Shown here piece after piece: positions 28,710 to 41,654 of a stretch of 64,000 nt of DNA. Within the stretch, counting starts at the first letter, position 1. Each line of letters begins with the position of its first letter. A model generated the notes under the pieces. The model searched no databases. It was not told where the DNA came from and was given only the letters and a program-made list of their open reading frames with translations. The DNA comes from Thecamonas trahens ATCC 50062 (Eukaryota; Apusozoa; Apusomonadida; Apusomonadidae). The translations under genes were made by a program, and so were the position numbers. The stretch spans positions 73,983-137,982 of the forward strand of contig NW_013657636.1 in NCBI RefSeq assembly GCF_000142905.1, read 5' to 3'.

Positions 28710-31700
28710 TTACCACGCGTCGGCCATAAGCTCGTCCTCGGCCGTCTGAATGTCGGCCTGGGTGAGGAGGAAGCCCGAGTCATCGCGGATTTCCCAGAAC
28801 TCGCCGGTCGGTGGCTCGAGGCCGGCCACCACATGGACGTGGCCGAGCTTGTTGACGATCCAGAACGAGCCGGCGCCGCCGCCGGTTCCCTCATCGGACC
28901 ACAGCTGGCTCGGCGGTGACGCCGCCGGCACCACCAGGCTTCGTAGGATGCACCGCATCGAGTCGAGCGCCGGTGGCTCGGGCGTCTTGGTCGCCACCAT
29001 TCCCAGCGCGACGTAGCCATCGCTCGGCGGCATGGCCTCCCACACATACACTGGCTCGGCTCCGCGGAGCTGCCGCCACACCTCATGGAACCGGATCGGG
29101 TGCGGGAAGAACTCGGCGAGGACCCGGTCGAGGTTCTTGGAGCCGGTCAGCCGCGATGCAGCCTTGTCCTTGAGATGAACCGTCAGCCGCTTGCCGAGCG
29201 AGTCCTTGCTCGGCGCCTTGTACGAGTCGGAGCCGTACATGCCGAGGCAGACCCCAACCCGCCGCGCGTGGAAGACCTTACCCAGCCCCGAATGCTGCAC
29301 GTCCGGGAGCCAAAGCGAGACCAACGATCGCGAGCCCGTCCCCTGCGACGTCCACACTTTGACAAAGTCGTCCACTTCGAGCGTCTTAACCTTGGTCTTG
29401 AGGAGGACGGAACGATCGACCATGGTGGCCTCGACGGCCTGTGCCTCGCCGTCCGCTCCGCTCTCCATCAGGCTCTTCGGCACCACCACCGCGTCGGTGA
29501 GGTCGTCGGCCAAGACCGTTACCGCCCAGTCCGATTCGTCCGAGTCGTGGAATGCTGCCCGGAACTCCTTCCACGTGATCTCGCCGTCGGCGTTCTGGTC
29601 GATCTCGGACACTAGCTCGCGGACCTGCTCCGGGCTCATGTTGATCCCGAGCCACTCGATGCCGCCGTACAGCTCCTCCGGGTTGAGGAACGCGTCGCCG
29701 TCGTGATCAAACAGCTGAAACGCGTCCTGCAGGTACAGGCCGCGCGATCGGAGGAGCGCACGGAACCGCTCCACCGCCGCCCGGTGCCGAAGCATGTCGT
29801 ACTCGTCTGCTGTGACAAGGACGCGCTCCACAGCCTTGCCTGCGAGCGTGCCCTGCCACCGCCGCCGAAGGCTCCGCACCGCCGCAAAGTACTCGGTCCG
29901 TACCTCGACGCTGTTGTGCTGCAGCAGCCGAAGGAGCACGTTCGCCCGCTTCGACTTAAAGTGCATCTCAGAATTGAACCACCGGTAGGCATCCACCACG
30001 CCCTGCGTCGCGTACTGTGGGCCGGGGGAGTACAGCTCTGACGCGTCCAGCACCACATCGCCAAACCGGAGCGCCACGGCGGTCCGCTCGCCGCCGGTTG
30101 CAACGTCGTCCTCGTCGAGCGAAGACCACTCGGTGTCGCTTGCCGACGAGCTCGACCCGCGCGCCCCAGAGTCCTCCACGCCATCAAACACCATCCCATC
30201 AAACAGCGAGCCCGCAGCCTGCCGGAGGTGGAGCCACCCACGGATGTCCTGCGCCTCTTCGAGCGTGACTGCCACGTAGTACCGCCCGTCCTGCGCCCCA
30301 TAGAACGAGTGCGACGCCATTGCCTCGATCATCTCGTCGATGTCTACAACTCCGTTGTTGTTGCGGTCCATCGCCCGGAACGCTGCCGACAGCGACGCCG
30401 CCAGGCTCTCGCGCTGCGCCTCGTACTCGGCGTCAGAGTCGTCAGAGTCGTACCCGGCGTCAGCGTTGCCTTCGCCGGCTCCGCCAAAGATCGAGCCCGG
30501 TGCGTGTGGCTTGGGGAATACATCCATGTCCAGTGACTTGAGCACATACCTCATTTCGACCTCGTTGAGGCACTCGTCTGAGTTGATGTCGAACATGCCA
30601 AACGCCGACCGCAGCTTGGCCAACTGCTCCTCGGTCAGCGGGTGCGAGTCCGGCACAGGCTCCAGGCTCGCCGCAGGCACCAGCGCCGCAACATCTGGTA
30701 TGTACTCAACAAGCACCGTCACGTTCTTGAGCCGCCGGTACTTGGACGACACGCCCCACTTGGGTGCGTAGTGGTTCGTCGACACATGCATCGCAGATGG
30801 AAAGTTGAGCTCTGGCGACTGGCCCTCGGGCGTCTTGACCCGCAGCTGAGAGAGCGGGTAGAACGGACCGCCCGGCGCCTTGCACAGCCGATCCAGCCGC
30901 CACGACTTGGCCTTGGGCGCCTTGCGATAGTAGTTGCGCTTGACAGGCTCCATCACCGCAATCGCCTCCTGCTCCTGCTCGATCTCCATCTCCTGCTCCT
31001 GCTCCTGCTCCTGTTCTTGCTCTTGCTCCTGTTCTTGCTCTTGGACCATCTCAGAGGTAAATGCTCGTGCCGCCGCATCGTCCTCGTCAACCTCGGACTC
31101 GGCCTCAGACTCGGAGCCGGCCACGGCAACGTGCGGGTGGAGGACGGCCTCGACCACAGCCTTCTCCTCCGGCGTGACCACAAAGACGGCCCGCGACGCC
31201 GCGAGAGCCTCCAACCGCGCTAGCCCGTCCGAGCTCGCACTTGGCACCGTATTGTCCACCGCCATGTCAATACGCTCGCGGAAGACGTCGACGCAGTCGC
31301 GGAGCGACGGGCCGCCGCCATCCGAAGCAAGCGACAGGTGTGGCGTGTGCTCTGGCGCAAGAATAACCTCCAGCTGACGGTACGCGTGCTTTCGCCAGAC
31401 GTTAGCCAGGTTCTGCTCGCGAAGGAGCGAGGCCTGCAGCTTCTCCGCCTTCATCGAGTTGATGGTCAGCCACGCCGTGACGTCGTTGAGGAAGCCTGGC
31501 GAGGCCATGTCGACCTCGGCCCGGCTCGGGTCACCGATCGCCACCTCGATCTCGATCAGCCGCAGCACCTCGGGAATGACGTAGAGGACGAGCGTCTGGC
31601 CCTTGCCAATGCCACGCATCCGGTATGCGCCTTGCGCGTAGTCACGGAACGTCATGTCCTTACCGAGCGTGAGCACCGCAGACGCCGTGTAGCTCTGCTT

Positions 31701-34700
31701 GATGTCCATCCCGGTCGTGTGGATCTGGTCGTAGAACGAGAACCGCTTCGACTTGGCAATTCCGCACTGCTCCAGCTTCATGACCTTGTAACCCGAGCGA
31801 ACAAGAATCATCTTGCGGTCGAGCTCGTCAAGGAACACCACTCCATCCATGTCGGGAAGTCCAGCGTCAAGCAGGTACCGCGCCACTTCCTCGTTCGTCA
31901 GCCCCGTGATGAGCGCCCCAGTGTCAATGAGCGCCGAGAAGCCGGCCTCCGACTGGGCAATCTCGTCCAAAAGGCTCGTCGCGCACCAGCCTTTGGCCAC
32001 AGCATGCGCAGACACAATCGACGGTGACGTGAGCGTCGAAATCATCTTGCCGTCGTCGCCGGTCTCAAACGCGCACTTGCCAAACTCGACAGGCAGCAAG
32101 TCCGACGGCGTGCCCGAGAATCCGAGCCGCGTCGCAAACAGCAGATCACCACCAAGCTCCTGGCCCGAGGCTGTGAGCTTGAGCGTCTGGAACTCCATCG
32201 TCTTGGGGAACACCATCTCGAACAGGTACCACTGGATGAGGTGCGGCGACGATGAGAGCAACTTGTACAGCACATGCATCTGCTCCGCGTCGCGAGTGTT
32301 GAGAATCTGCAACGCCCACACGTCGTCGTACGGCGAGAGGTACTTGGGCCCGTCTCCGGCAGCATCGAGCGCCTTGGCCGCGGCCACGAGCGGCGAGACC
32401 GCCACAAGCGCACCGACCTCGCCGGCCTCGCGCACCCCGCCCATCCTCACCTCCATCGACGCCGCCTTGAGCGTCGCAGCAAGGTCGAGGCCCTCAATAG
32501 CGTCGAGCTCGAGCTCGCCGGCAGCATCGCCTGTTGCGGCCGGCGGTGACGATGTGGCCGGCGATGGCTCCAGCGCAGCCATGTTGATCTGCGCCGCCTG
32601 GACAGCAGCAAGAAGGGAGTCACTGTCGAGCTCGTCGTCGGACGACGACGCAGCGTCAGCAACAGCTGCAGCAGCCGTGGCGTCGGTGGCATCCGTCTCA
32701 GCCTTGCCTTTGTCTTGGCTTGTGCCAAACGCGTCGTGCGCTCGGGACGAGGCCTTGGCCGACTCGGCAATGACCTTCCGGTTGAGGGCGCGCCACTTGG
32801 CAGAGCCGCGGACAGCGCCGCCAGCACGCTCAACCCAGGTCTGATACGTGGCACACGCAACTCGCTTCTCGTACGGGCCAGACTCGGCAGCCATGTCCTT
32901 TTTGAGCTGGGACATGACGGCGGCAAAGTCAGACGGCCGGATGCCCTCATAACGATAGGCGAGAATGGTGAGGCCCAGCACCACGTCCGGGTGCGAAAAC
33001 TCCGAAGCCGGCGACGGCACATCCTTGCCGATGTACGGCACCGCAAGGAGCTTGCGCGCCTCAGGCATGGCCGGATCGCGCGCCAGCGCCATCGAGAGCG
33101 CCAGCGGTGAGAGCAGCCCGTACTTGACCCGGTTGATCTTGGAGAGAACATGCGGCATGAAACAGTTGAGCCAAGAGTACGAGAGATTGAGGAGGCGAAT
33201 TTGCCCGTCATTCATGTGGGCGGCGATGGCGGCGGCGGCGTCCGGCGCGGCCACAGGCCCATGCAACAGGTACTCGTGGATTGAGGAGCGGGCCACAGCC
33301 TTGGGCATCTTCTTGTCCGCAAAGAACACCAGCATCCACTGCGCAAGAAGCGGCTTGATGGCGTCGTGGTAGTAGCCCTTGTCGAGGAGCACAAGATGCG
33401 GCGTCATCTGCAGCGCCTGCAGTCGCGAGCCAGCGTCAAGGACCGCGTCAATCTGCTCGAGCGTCGAGAGCGCAAACGTCGAGTCCTGCGCATCGACAGT
33501 CATGGCCCGCGGCGAGACTGCGTCGAGGAGGTGCCACGGCACAGCCCAGCGGAGACCATGCGCGGTAAAGTCAAGCGGATCCTTTGGCCCCATCGGCCAG
33601 TTGAGCTCAGACTTGAGCGGATGGAGCAAGAGATCGACTTCGTCCAGCATCAGCGAGCCGTCCTCAAACATCTCCAAAATGGAGACACATAGCGTTGCCT
33701 GCGCACGGAGCGCGTCAAGGAGCGGTGTGTTGCTCGCCGATGACTCGGTAATCTTGCGCTTGAGCCGAGCAATGAGCCCACGCGGAATGGCGGCGTCCTC
33801 GGACGACCGCGTCTGTTCCGACTCGAGAATGTGTACAATCTCCACAAACTTGATGGCAAACGACTTGATGGCGGTGGGCGAGGCAATGACTACCGCGCCA
33901 GACGCCCGCGCCTTGCGGAGCTTGGCAAGCAGCGACGCGTCGACCTCGGACGACCGCGAGAACTCAAAGGTGTACACAGGTTTGCGAATGAGAGACGAGA
34001 ACTTTTCGCGCATCACCGACCGCGAGAACGGCAGGAGCGCCGCCGGAACAACCTGAACGACTAGCTTGGGCGAGGCCGTGAGCATGAGCGCAAGAAGCGG
34101 CGCGACAACCGTCGTCTTGCCAGCGCCCATGATCATCTGGTGGCAAAGCGAGCTACCCGACTCGACCGAGCCCATAAACTTGCCGACAAGCGTAACCTGC
34201 GCCGCGCGGAGGAGAAGGCTCGACGAGAACTCAAAAATGAGAAAGCGCGGATCATACGTCACGCCGCGGTCGCCCACCTTCATGTAGTGGCGTGAGGCCG
34301 AGAGCGCCGCCGCCAGCTCGTTGGCTTTGAGAGAGACAGCCGACGGCGACGCGCTGGAGCCCGGTGCGAGGAGGCCGAGAAGGTCGCGCGCCAGAGAGAG
34401 CGCCCGCGTCGCTGCTGCAATGCGGTTGACCACAAGGAGGGCCGAGACAAGAACGAGCTCGAGCGCCGATGCAAGCGAGAGGTCGTCAAACCATGGGTGG
34501 TAGACGCTGAGCGAGGACATGCCTTGCGGCGAGAGCAGCCACGCGACAAGCATCTCAAACGAGAGGCGCGGGACGATGCCGGCGGCAAGACTCAACCGCG
34601 CAGCAAGCGTCTGGGCAGTCCCGCCATTGACGAGCTCCATAACCGCAGAAATGGTGGCGGCAGCGCGCGCCCGGTCAGCAGCAAGCAGCGCTTCCAGCTT

Positions 34701-37700
34701 TGAGGCCAGCTCCGAGACCGACGTGGTGTCACAGACACGGATCGACGGCGGCAGCGCAGCGTTCGTTGCCGCAGCATGCGCGGCAACGTCAGCCGTGAGG
34801 CGCTCGAGCATGGCAACCGCAATGGGCGCCTTCGACGCCGGGTGGCGCGAGACATCAAATGGAAGTTCAGCAGAGAGCTGCTTGTCTGCAGACTTGGTCT
34901 CGACGTACAAGTCGAGGCCAAGCGGCGCGAGCGGGTTGCCAGCAAAGGCAGCGACGTCGTCCGGCGAGAGTGTCACCAGGGCGGGGAAGCGATCGGCATG
35001 CGCGTCAAGCGGGCGGAGCCGGCGGAGCGCGCACCCTGTGTTCACCACCCGCGGCGCAAGAAGGCCGTTGCTCGAGAGGTAGTCTTGGGTGACAGGGCCA
35101 ACTTCAAAGGCCATTGGCGCCTGGCGCGGAGCATCGGCGACAGCTTCGGCGACGGCGGCCGAGACGTCGAGCTCCGACCAACGGGACGAGACCGCCGAGT
35201 GAACAGCCTTGAGCAGGCGAATGCCTGCGCCACCCTTCTTGAAGAATCTCGACTGCTTGGCGGCGAGCACGACCGGATAGTGCGGGAATAGGTCGCGATC
35301 GGCAGTGGCAAGCTGCGGGTGCCACGAGAGAAGCTGCAGGATCGAGCGGAGGTTAGAAGGCTCGGCAAAAACGTCATCGGGCAGGAGGCGAAGGAGAAAG
35401 TAGCCGAGTGTGTAGCCGGCGTCGTCGCGGAGGAGAAGACGAATGCCGAGCGACGAGGTGAGGAGCTCGTAGAGGAAGAGGAAGCCAAGCGGACCGGTGA
35501 GGCGAACGTCGCCAACGTCGAGGGCCGAAGCGACAAGCTCCATCGCCGGTGTGCCTGACTTGTACTCGTCGGCCGGTCGCTCGTAGAACGGCAGCGAGCG
35601 GTTAAGAAGCTTGAACTTTGAAGAGCTCTGGGCAGCCGAGTCGTCGACTGGAAGGGTCTCGAAGCAGAGCGAGGCACGGCGGACTGTCGGGAGCTTGAGA
35701 GGGAGGCGAGGTGCGGAGCGGGAGGCGCCTTCGGGACGACACCATGTGGCGCAAAGGCGGTAAAGGCCTCGTTGAGAACGCGAGTGTTGAAGACAAAGTA
35801 GTGGTGGTCAAGCGCCGAGCCGACAGCTTCGAGACACTCAAGCTCTTCGGCCATCGAGAGCCGAGCGGCGGCGGGAACGTAGTCGCGCCAGCAAAGGTAG
35901 GCCTCGAGCTCAGAGGCAAAATCGAATGGAAGCGGCATGGTGGGACGCGCCGCAAGAGTGGCCAGGCCAATCTTGACCCGAGCGGCGTGGGCAGCAGGCG
36001 AGACGTCGTCGGCAACAACAGCGAGCGAGGCAAAGATCTGTGCCTCCTCTGCCGAGAGCTCAGTGTCGGTGACAATGGACTCTGCCATGGCAACAACGTC
36101 GGCATAGCGCCGAGCAATGAACCGCCAGAGCAAGAGGTAGAGCGAGGCCGAGAGCGTGGGTGGAATGACGAATGCATGCGAGTCATGAACAGTGTAGAGG
36201 TAGTGCTTAACGTCGCCGACCGCCGCGTGCCACCGAGCATTCGAGCGGTTGAGGATGAGCGCGGTGCGGAAGAGACTTGCTCCGGGCTTCTTGAGCGGCT
36301 GGGTGAGGGCCGGGACAAGAATGGCGTACTGCGCGTAGTCATTAACGAGGACAAGTGAGGCCGGAAGGCCGTGGAGGAGCGGATCAAGCCAAGCTTCGGC
36401 AGTGGCAAGCTCGTCAGGCCCAGCAAGATGGTAGCCGGCATGCTCCGCCGAGGCGAGGCGACCGGCGGAGTCGACCACAAACGAAAGGCCGAGCCGCGGG
36501 AGCTCAACACAGCCGAGCTCGTCGGGAGCTCCCGGCTTAGACCACGGAAGAATGTGAGCCAGGTCCTCGGCGCGCATAAAGAGCTCGGCGAGCTTGCGGG
36601 CCGGCGATGATGCAGGAGTCGTGGCCAGGTTGTAGAGCGTCGCCGGCTGAGCGTCTGGCGCAGCAACAAGGCGGGCGCCGCGCGTGACAGCAGGCACGCG
36701 CGCAATGGTGGCGAGCTGGGATGGCTCGCCACCGCCTGCGGGTGAGACGACGATGAGAGTCGAGGCAAAGTCTGGTGCAGAAAGGTACGGCGACGTCGCC
36801 GCGTCTGGGGTAAAGTGCGGGTCCGGATAGCCGCGGATGATGCGGGTGGCATCGTCCTGCCAGTAGAGACGACCCTCAAGGAGGGCGTGCGGGAGGACAC
36901 CGCGGAGGTAGCGAGCAGGAATAAACTGCTCCCACGCCATGTCGCCGCCAAGGCCGCGCTTGATGACAAGCGAGCGGGTCCGGATCTCGGGTGCTTGGGG
37001 GGTACCGACCGAGTACGAGGAGATCGGCTCAAGAGTGGCGAGGCAGAGCGGGGCCGATGACGTTGCAACAAGCGAGCGGAAGAGACGGCGGCCGTGCTCG
37101 GCCACGTTGAAGACATGGATAGCTGGTGGTGAGCGGGTGACGTACAGCTCCTTGAGCGTATCGCCGTGCATGCCCGAGACAACGGCATCGTTGGCAGAGG
37201 CTAGCGGCGTCTCCGAGGTCTCCACAACAAATGGGATGAGGCCCGGTAGGTTCTTGGCCACAAACGGCTCGACGAGGGCGCGGAGCCAGTGCTCCGCAGC
37301 GGAGAGCTTGGAGAGCGGGCGGAGGCCGAGGTGCGGGTAGGCGTCGCGGGTGTCGACATCCCAAACAAAGACGTCGTGGCGGATGCCGACCAAGCGCATC
37401 CATGCGCAGTGATCACGGCGCTCGACATCGACAACTTGCATGCGGGCAGCGCCGAGGGCAGAGCGGCCAAAGACAGCAACAAAGTCGGGATGGGCGCCGA
37501 CATCGTCGTCAAGCACCTTCATGCGGCGCTTCTTGAGCGTAAACTCACCGAGCTGGACGTTGACCTCGGTGGCAATGTCTGCGGTGGTGACCCGGGTGAG
37601 CCAATCCCGGAACAACTCGCCATCGGTCGGCTCGGTCGAGGACATGAGGATGAGCTCGGGTTCGGGCACGTAGCGGCCGGCACACCAGGCGCGGTCAAGC

Positions 37701-40700
37701 GGAAGCCAGTTGCGGGCGTTGAGCGCGGCGGGGTGATCCGGCGAGTCTGGAACAACAAGGTCGGTGACCGAGCCGGCAAAAGTCATGACCTTGATGAGAT
37801 GCTCCATGATGGCGTTGGTGGCGAGCGGGTGGGCCAGAAGCCAGTCGTGAATCTTGGAGCGCGCGCTCTGGAAGAGCTGGAACATCTCAATCTGCGGGAA
37901 GCCGAGATCGGCCTCGACTGCAGCCTCAAGCGATGCCACGTTCTCGTCGTCACGGTCAACAGCGACAAACGGAGCTGTGGCGGTGACCTCGAGCGAGAAC
38001 CGGTAGTTAGCGTTGAGGAAGAGCTGCGAGGCAAGGAGACAAAAGACAGCACGCGACGAGAGCTCGCGCCAGTCGGGCATGTTCTTGAAAATGTAGCCGA
38101 TGTGGGCCATGATGATGCAAGCGCGCGAAATGTTGCGGCTCTTGCCCGACATGGCATCGATGCGCCACGACTCGAGGATGTCAACAACGTTGTGGGTGAG
38201 GACAAAGGCAAGGCGCGACTCGGCGTCGGCGAGAACGGTGCGAGCCGAGGGCGAGAGATCGAGCCCGCGAACGTGTGAAGCGCCGCCGACGCCAGCGGGC
38301 GCGTCGGCGGAAGACTCGCGCCAGGCTGCGTTGGTGAGGAGCGTCTGGATGTACGACTGGACGCGGACAAGGAGGCGGATGACAAAGAGGATAACCGACG
38401 ACGACGACTCGACGTAGCGCCCGGTGTCGAGCTGGAGCGCAAGCTCCAGCAGCGACTCGAGCGCCGGGAGGAGAACGTGCGGCGCGTGGAGGAGCTCGTT
38501 GAAGAGGAGGCCGGCCGGCGTGGCCAGATGGTCCTTGGTCGGCGACGGAATGACTGCCGGTGCAACGCGGTCGCTGGTGTCAAGCCAGAGGCCAGGCTCA
38601 AAGAGGGTGGCGTCCAGCACGTCCTGCAGCAGCGGGGAAGCCAGGGCCTGGATGCGGGCGTCGTCGGCAAAGAACCGGATAACAAGCGGGATGCGAATGT
38701 AGGGGACAGTGAGGAAGGAGAGAAGGAGCTCGGCATCGGCAGGCGCAAGCGTCTTGTCAAAGTCGGGCAGGTTCTGGATGTGCAGCACGTCTTCTTCGGA
38801 GGTGATGGGCGAGCCAGCAAGGACAGACGGGTCCGAGCCGGTGGGCGGAGCGCGGGAAGCAATGCCCGCGAGGCGCTCGGCCTTGGCACGGGCTTTAGCA
38901 CCAAAGAAGCCGCCGAGCTTGGCCACGAGCTTGGCGCCCGAGGTAGGGCCGGTGACAACCGGGTCGAGCTTTTCATCAAAGCCGGTGACGACAAAGACTT
39001 CGTCCGAACTTTGGTACGAGAATGAGAGCGCCGCGTCGTTCGGCCGCCACGCCTTGAGCGGCGGGAGCGCGGATGAGGTAGGCGCCATGAGCAGCTTAAA
39101 GGTGAAGACAATGTCGCGGAGGTGGCTCAGCTCGGGATACACGTCGACCATAAGCGGATCCTCGCCAGAGAGGTAGGCCGGGCGCTTGTCAGGCGCGTCG
39201 TCAAAGCCAAGCTGGAGCGCAAGGTTGCCGATGAAAAGCGCATCGGCGGGCGAGAAGGCGCGTGACCGCTCGTAGGCAAAGATGACATGAGAACCCGAGC
39301 CGAGCGGGTCAACAAGGGCCTCGATGTCGTCAAAGTAGTCGAGGAGCTGGGTGCGAGCGGTGACGTGAGCCGGGTCAACGAGACGCATGGTCTCGGACTC
39401 TTCGGCAAAGTGGCCCATGGTAAAGCCAAATGGTGCGAGTGGACCGGGCGCAGTGCCGTTGTAGTGGAGTGAGAGCTGGGAGACAACGTCGGCGGCCGGA
39501 ACGCGAAGGATGGCGTCGGCGAGGGCGGCGATGCAGCCAAGGGTGATGATGCGGGCTGCGTCGAACGAGCGGGTAAGCTTGAGCGAGAGCGAGACAGCAG
39601 CAAAGTGGCGGGCGAGAAGCGCCAGAAGGCGAAGGAGCTCGTTCTGGGTCGCGCGGGTGATCGGAAGCGCTCGCCAGAAGCACCGGTCTGCGGCTGATGA
39701 CGACGGCGGGAGCGGAAGCGGGATGACCGAGGTGAAGACCGAGACAAGGAGCGAGGCCCGAAGCGCATATGTGTTGCGGATGATGGCCGCTTGGTTGTCG
39801 AGGAGGGTGCAGACGTCAAGAGCGTTGCGAAGGAGGACAGCAACATCGGCAGGCGTGCTGACAGTCGACGCGACGGAGGTGAGTTCGACTGGGCGGAGAA
39901 TTTGCGGCGCAGCGGCGTCACCAGCGAGTGCAGTCGTGTCGACAGCCTCGAACAGCCGGTCGAGGAGTGGGAAGGTCTTGGCCACGCCTGGAAGCGGCGC
40001 AGGAAGCGCCGGAAGCGGAGTAGGGAGCGACGGAGACGACGCCGCTTCAATGGCCGCAGAGAGGGCCTCGACAGCGGCGACGGCGGCATCCGACGGTGCA
40101 TCGAGCGCGGCGCGTGCAAGGCCGGCACGAACAGCTCGGATCATGACAAGCTCGGAAGACGACGGCGGTGTAGCGGTGGCATCGCGCGCGACTTGCTCCG
40201 CCAGCGCAGTGACAAGCGCGACGGCGACGGCAGGCGCAGAGTCGGGCGGCGCCATGGCCAGGAGCGCAACCTTGGCTAGGAGGGCCGACGACGCGTCCGC
40301 GCCGCGCGGGGCAGGGAGGAGAGTAGCCGGCTGAGTGGCGTACGAGGCCACCGCGGCAAACGGCCTGTTGTTCAGCGCCGGGATGAGGCGCTCGTAGAGG
40401 ACGGCGGCAGGGTGGAGGGGAGGTGTCGCTTGGGCATCGGCCTCGGCCGTCGGCGCCGCCAACGGGAAAAGCGAGCGGTAAGCTAGGAACCAAAAGGCCG
40501 AGTTGGTCAGCCGCTGGGTCGGAACGTTGAGGGCGGTGATGGCCATGTGCCGCGAGGCGACAGCACGCGGTGCCACAATGTCAGCAGGGTGGTAGTCTGC
40601 GCCAGGCGGGCCGGCGTTGCAGACCGTAAACGACACGGCGTCAGCCGAGGTCTTGCGGACGACAAAGACAATAAGATGAGCAACGGAAGAGGCTGGATCG

Positions 40701-41551
40701 CGCCAGCCGCCCGGAATGAGGAGGAGGTCGTCAACCGAGAGCGCTGCCACCCGCGAGGTCACCGACTCGAGCAGCCAAAGGAGGTCCGTCGACTCGGCCA
40801 TGCGAGTGGCGATCTGTGCGCCGGCTGTGAGGGCGGCAGCCAGCGGAGGGTAGCTCGAGCTGATGGCATCGGCGTAGATGTTGAGCGTGGCAGAGAGCGC
40901 CGTGAGCGGCGTCGCCAGAGTGGTCGCCGGCGTCGTGGAAGTCGGCGGAAGCGACGGGTCGGCAAAAAGGTCGATGAGCGTCTGGGTCCGCCACAGCGGG
41001 GACGATCCGCCGCCGATGGCCGCCACAGTTCCGGCACTGGCCGCTGCTCCCGGCATGGTCGGGAGCGAGCGGGACGCGCCGGTGGCAGAGGCGGGGCTTG
41101 GGAGCGGCTTCGGCTTGACCACGGGCTTGGGCAGCGGTTTGGGCTTGACCGCGGGCTTGGGCAGCGGCTTGGACGGAGAGGCGGAGGCAGCAGCGTCAGC
41201 GGAACCAGAGACGGAGGCGGGGGTCGGCGCCGGCTCAGGGTCGGCATCAGGAACAGCCTCCGCGTCGGCATCGGCGATGGCCGAGGCGGCAGCGGTGAGG
41301 GCATCAAGGTCAAAGTCGTCATCGTCGTCCACGTTGCTGTTGACCATCTCGATGTATGATGACGGAACATAGCCCGTGGCGCCAGAGGCGGTAGAGCGGC
41401 AAAAAGCCCACTCCGGATCGGTCTCGTTGTCGAGCACGTCGAGCATGTCGCCTTGGGAGACAGCAAGGGTGTCGCCTTCGTCGCCCGCGTACTCGTACAG
41501 CGCACATGCGAGGAGTCCGCCGCCGTCGGTGGGAACCGACGTGGAAGACAT
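28710..41551 (-). CDS. Giant SH3 / DUF3638-DUF3645 helicase-like / EF-hand / VPS62-like protein, one frameshift
   Basis: About 4280 residues. The ATG at 41551 opens an SH3 domain (ALYEYAGDEGDTLAVSQGD, ending GYVPSSYIEM; residues ~13-70). Then come a Pro/Lys linker and about 1800 residues of mostly helical sequence. Near codon 1945 (about 35.70-35.74 kb) the frame shifts once; adding one base restores one continuous reading. After it lies the DUF3638-type core: a P-loop MGAGKTTVVAPLLALML (~2470) and Walker B LMLDEVDLLLHP (~2635). DUF3645 follows (LLAVPYIGKDVPSPASEF, HPDV; ~2840). Then comes LGFSGTPSDL and a helicase-VI-like segment FRDYAQGAYRMRGIGKGQ (~3310). Later come a Glu-Gln repeat (~3500), at least four EF-hands (DRNNNGVVDIDE; a pair at ~3950-3990) and a VPS62-like end (DGYVALGMVATKTPEPP). 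The molecular function is unknown in the family. ATP-driven remodelling is inference. Confidence 0.8.
30968..31045 (-). repeat. In-frame Glu-Gln hexanucleotide repeat
   Basis: A ctcctg/ttcttg-type 6-bp repeat encodes an alternating Glu-Gln tract (about 11 pairs) on the minus strand inside the giant protein. It lies between the helicase-like and EF-hand parts and is probably a flexible or helical linker of variable length. Confidence 0.8.
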
Positions 41552-41561
41552 GCGCGAGGGA

Positions 41562-41580
41562 GGGGGGGGGGAGGGGGGGG
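41562..41580. promoter_or_regulatory. G10-A-G8 run just upstream of the giant gene
   Basis: On the coding strand this is a C-rich leader beginning 11 bp before the start codon, the closest such run to a start codon in the window. Confidence 0.4.
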
Positions 41581-41654
41581 AGTAAGGCTGGTACGGTGTG
41601 GAGACAGAGTGGGGTGGGTTGCCATCAGGCGTTGCGGAATGTGGCGGTGGGGGT

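Noticed and set aside
31813-32844. Plus-strand open frame of 343 codons
   Set aside because: It lies wholly inside the giant gene on the opposite strand and has only Ser/Ala/Arg-biased shadow composition.
35042-35740. The downstream continuation of the SH3-bearing frame past the frameshift as a real C-terminus
   Set aside because: Its composition turns abruptly to Ser/Arg/Pro after about 35.7 kb, while the other frame continues with well-ordered protein sequence and the DUF3638 core.
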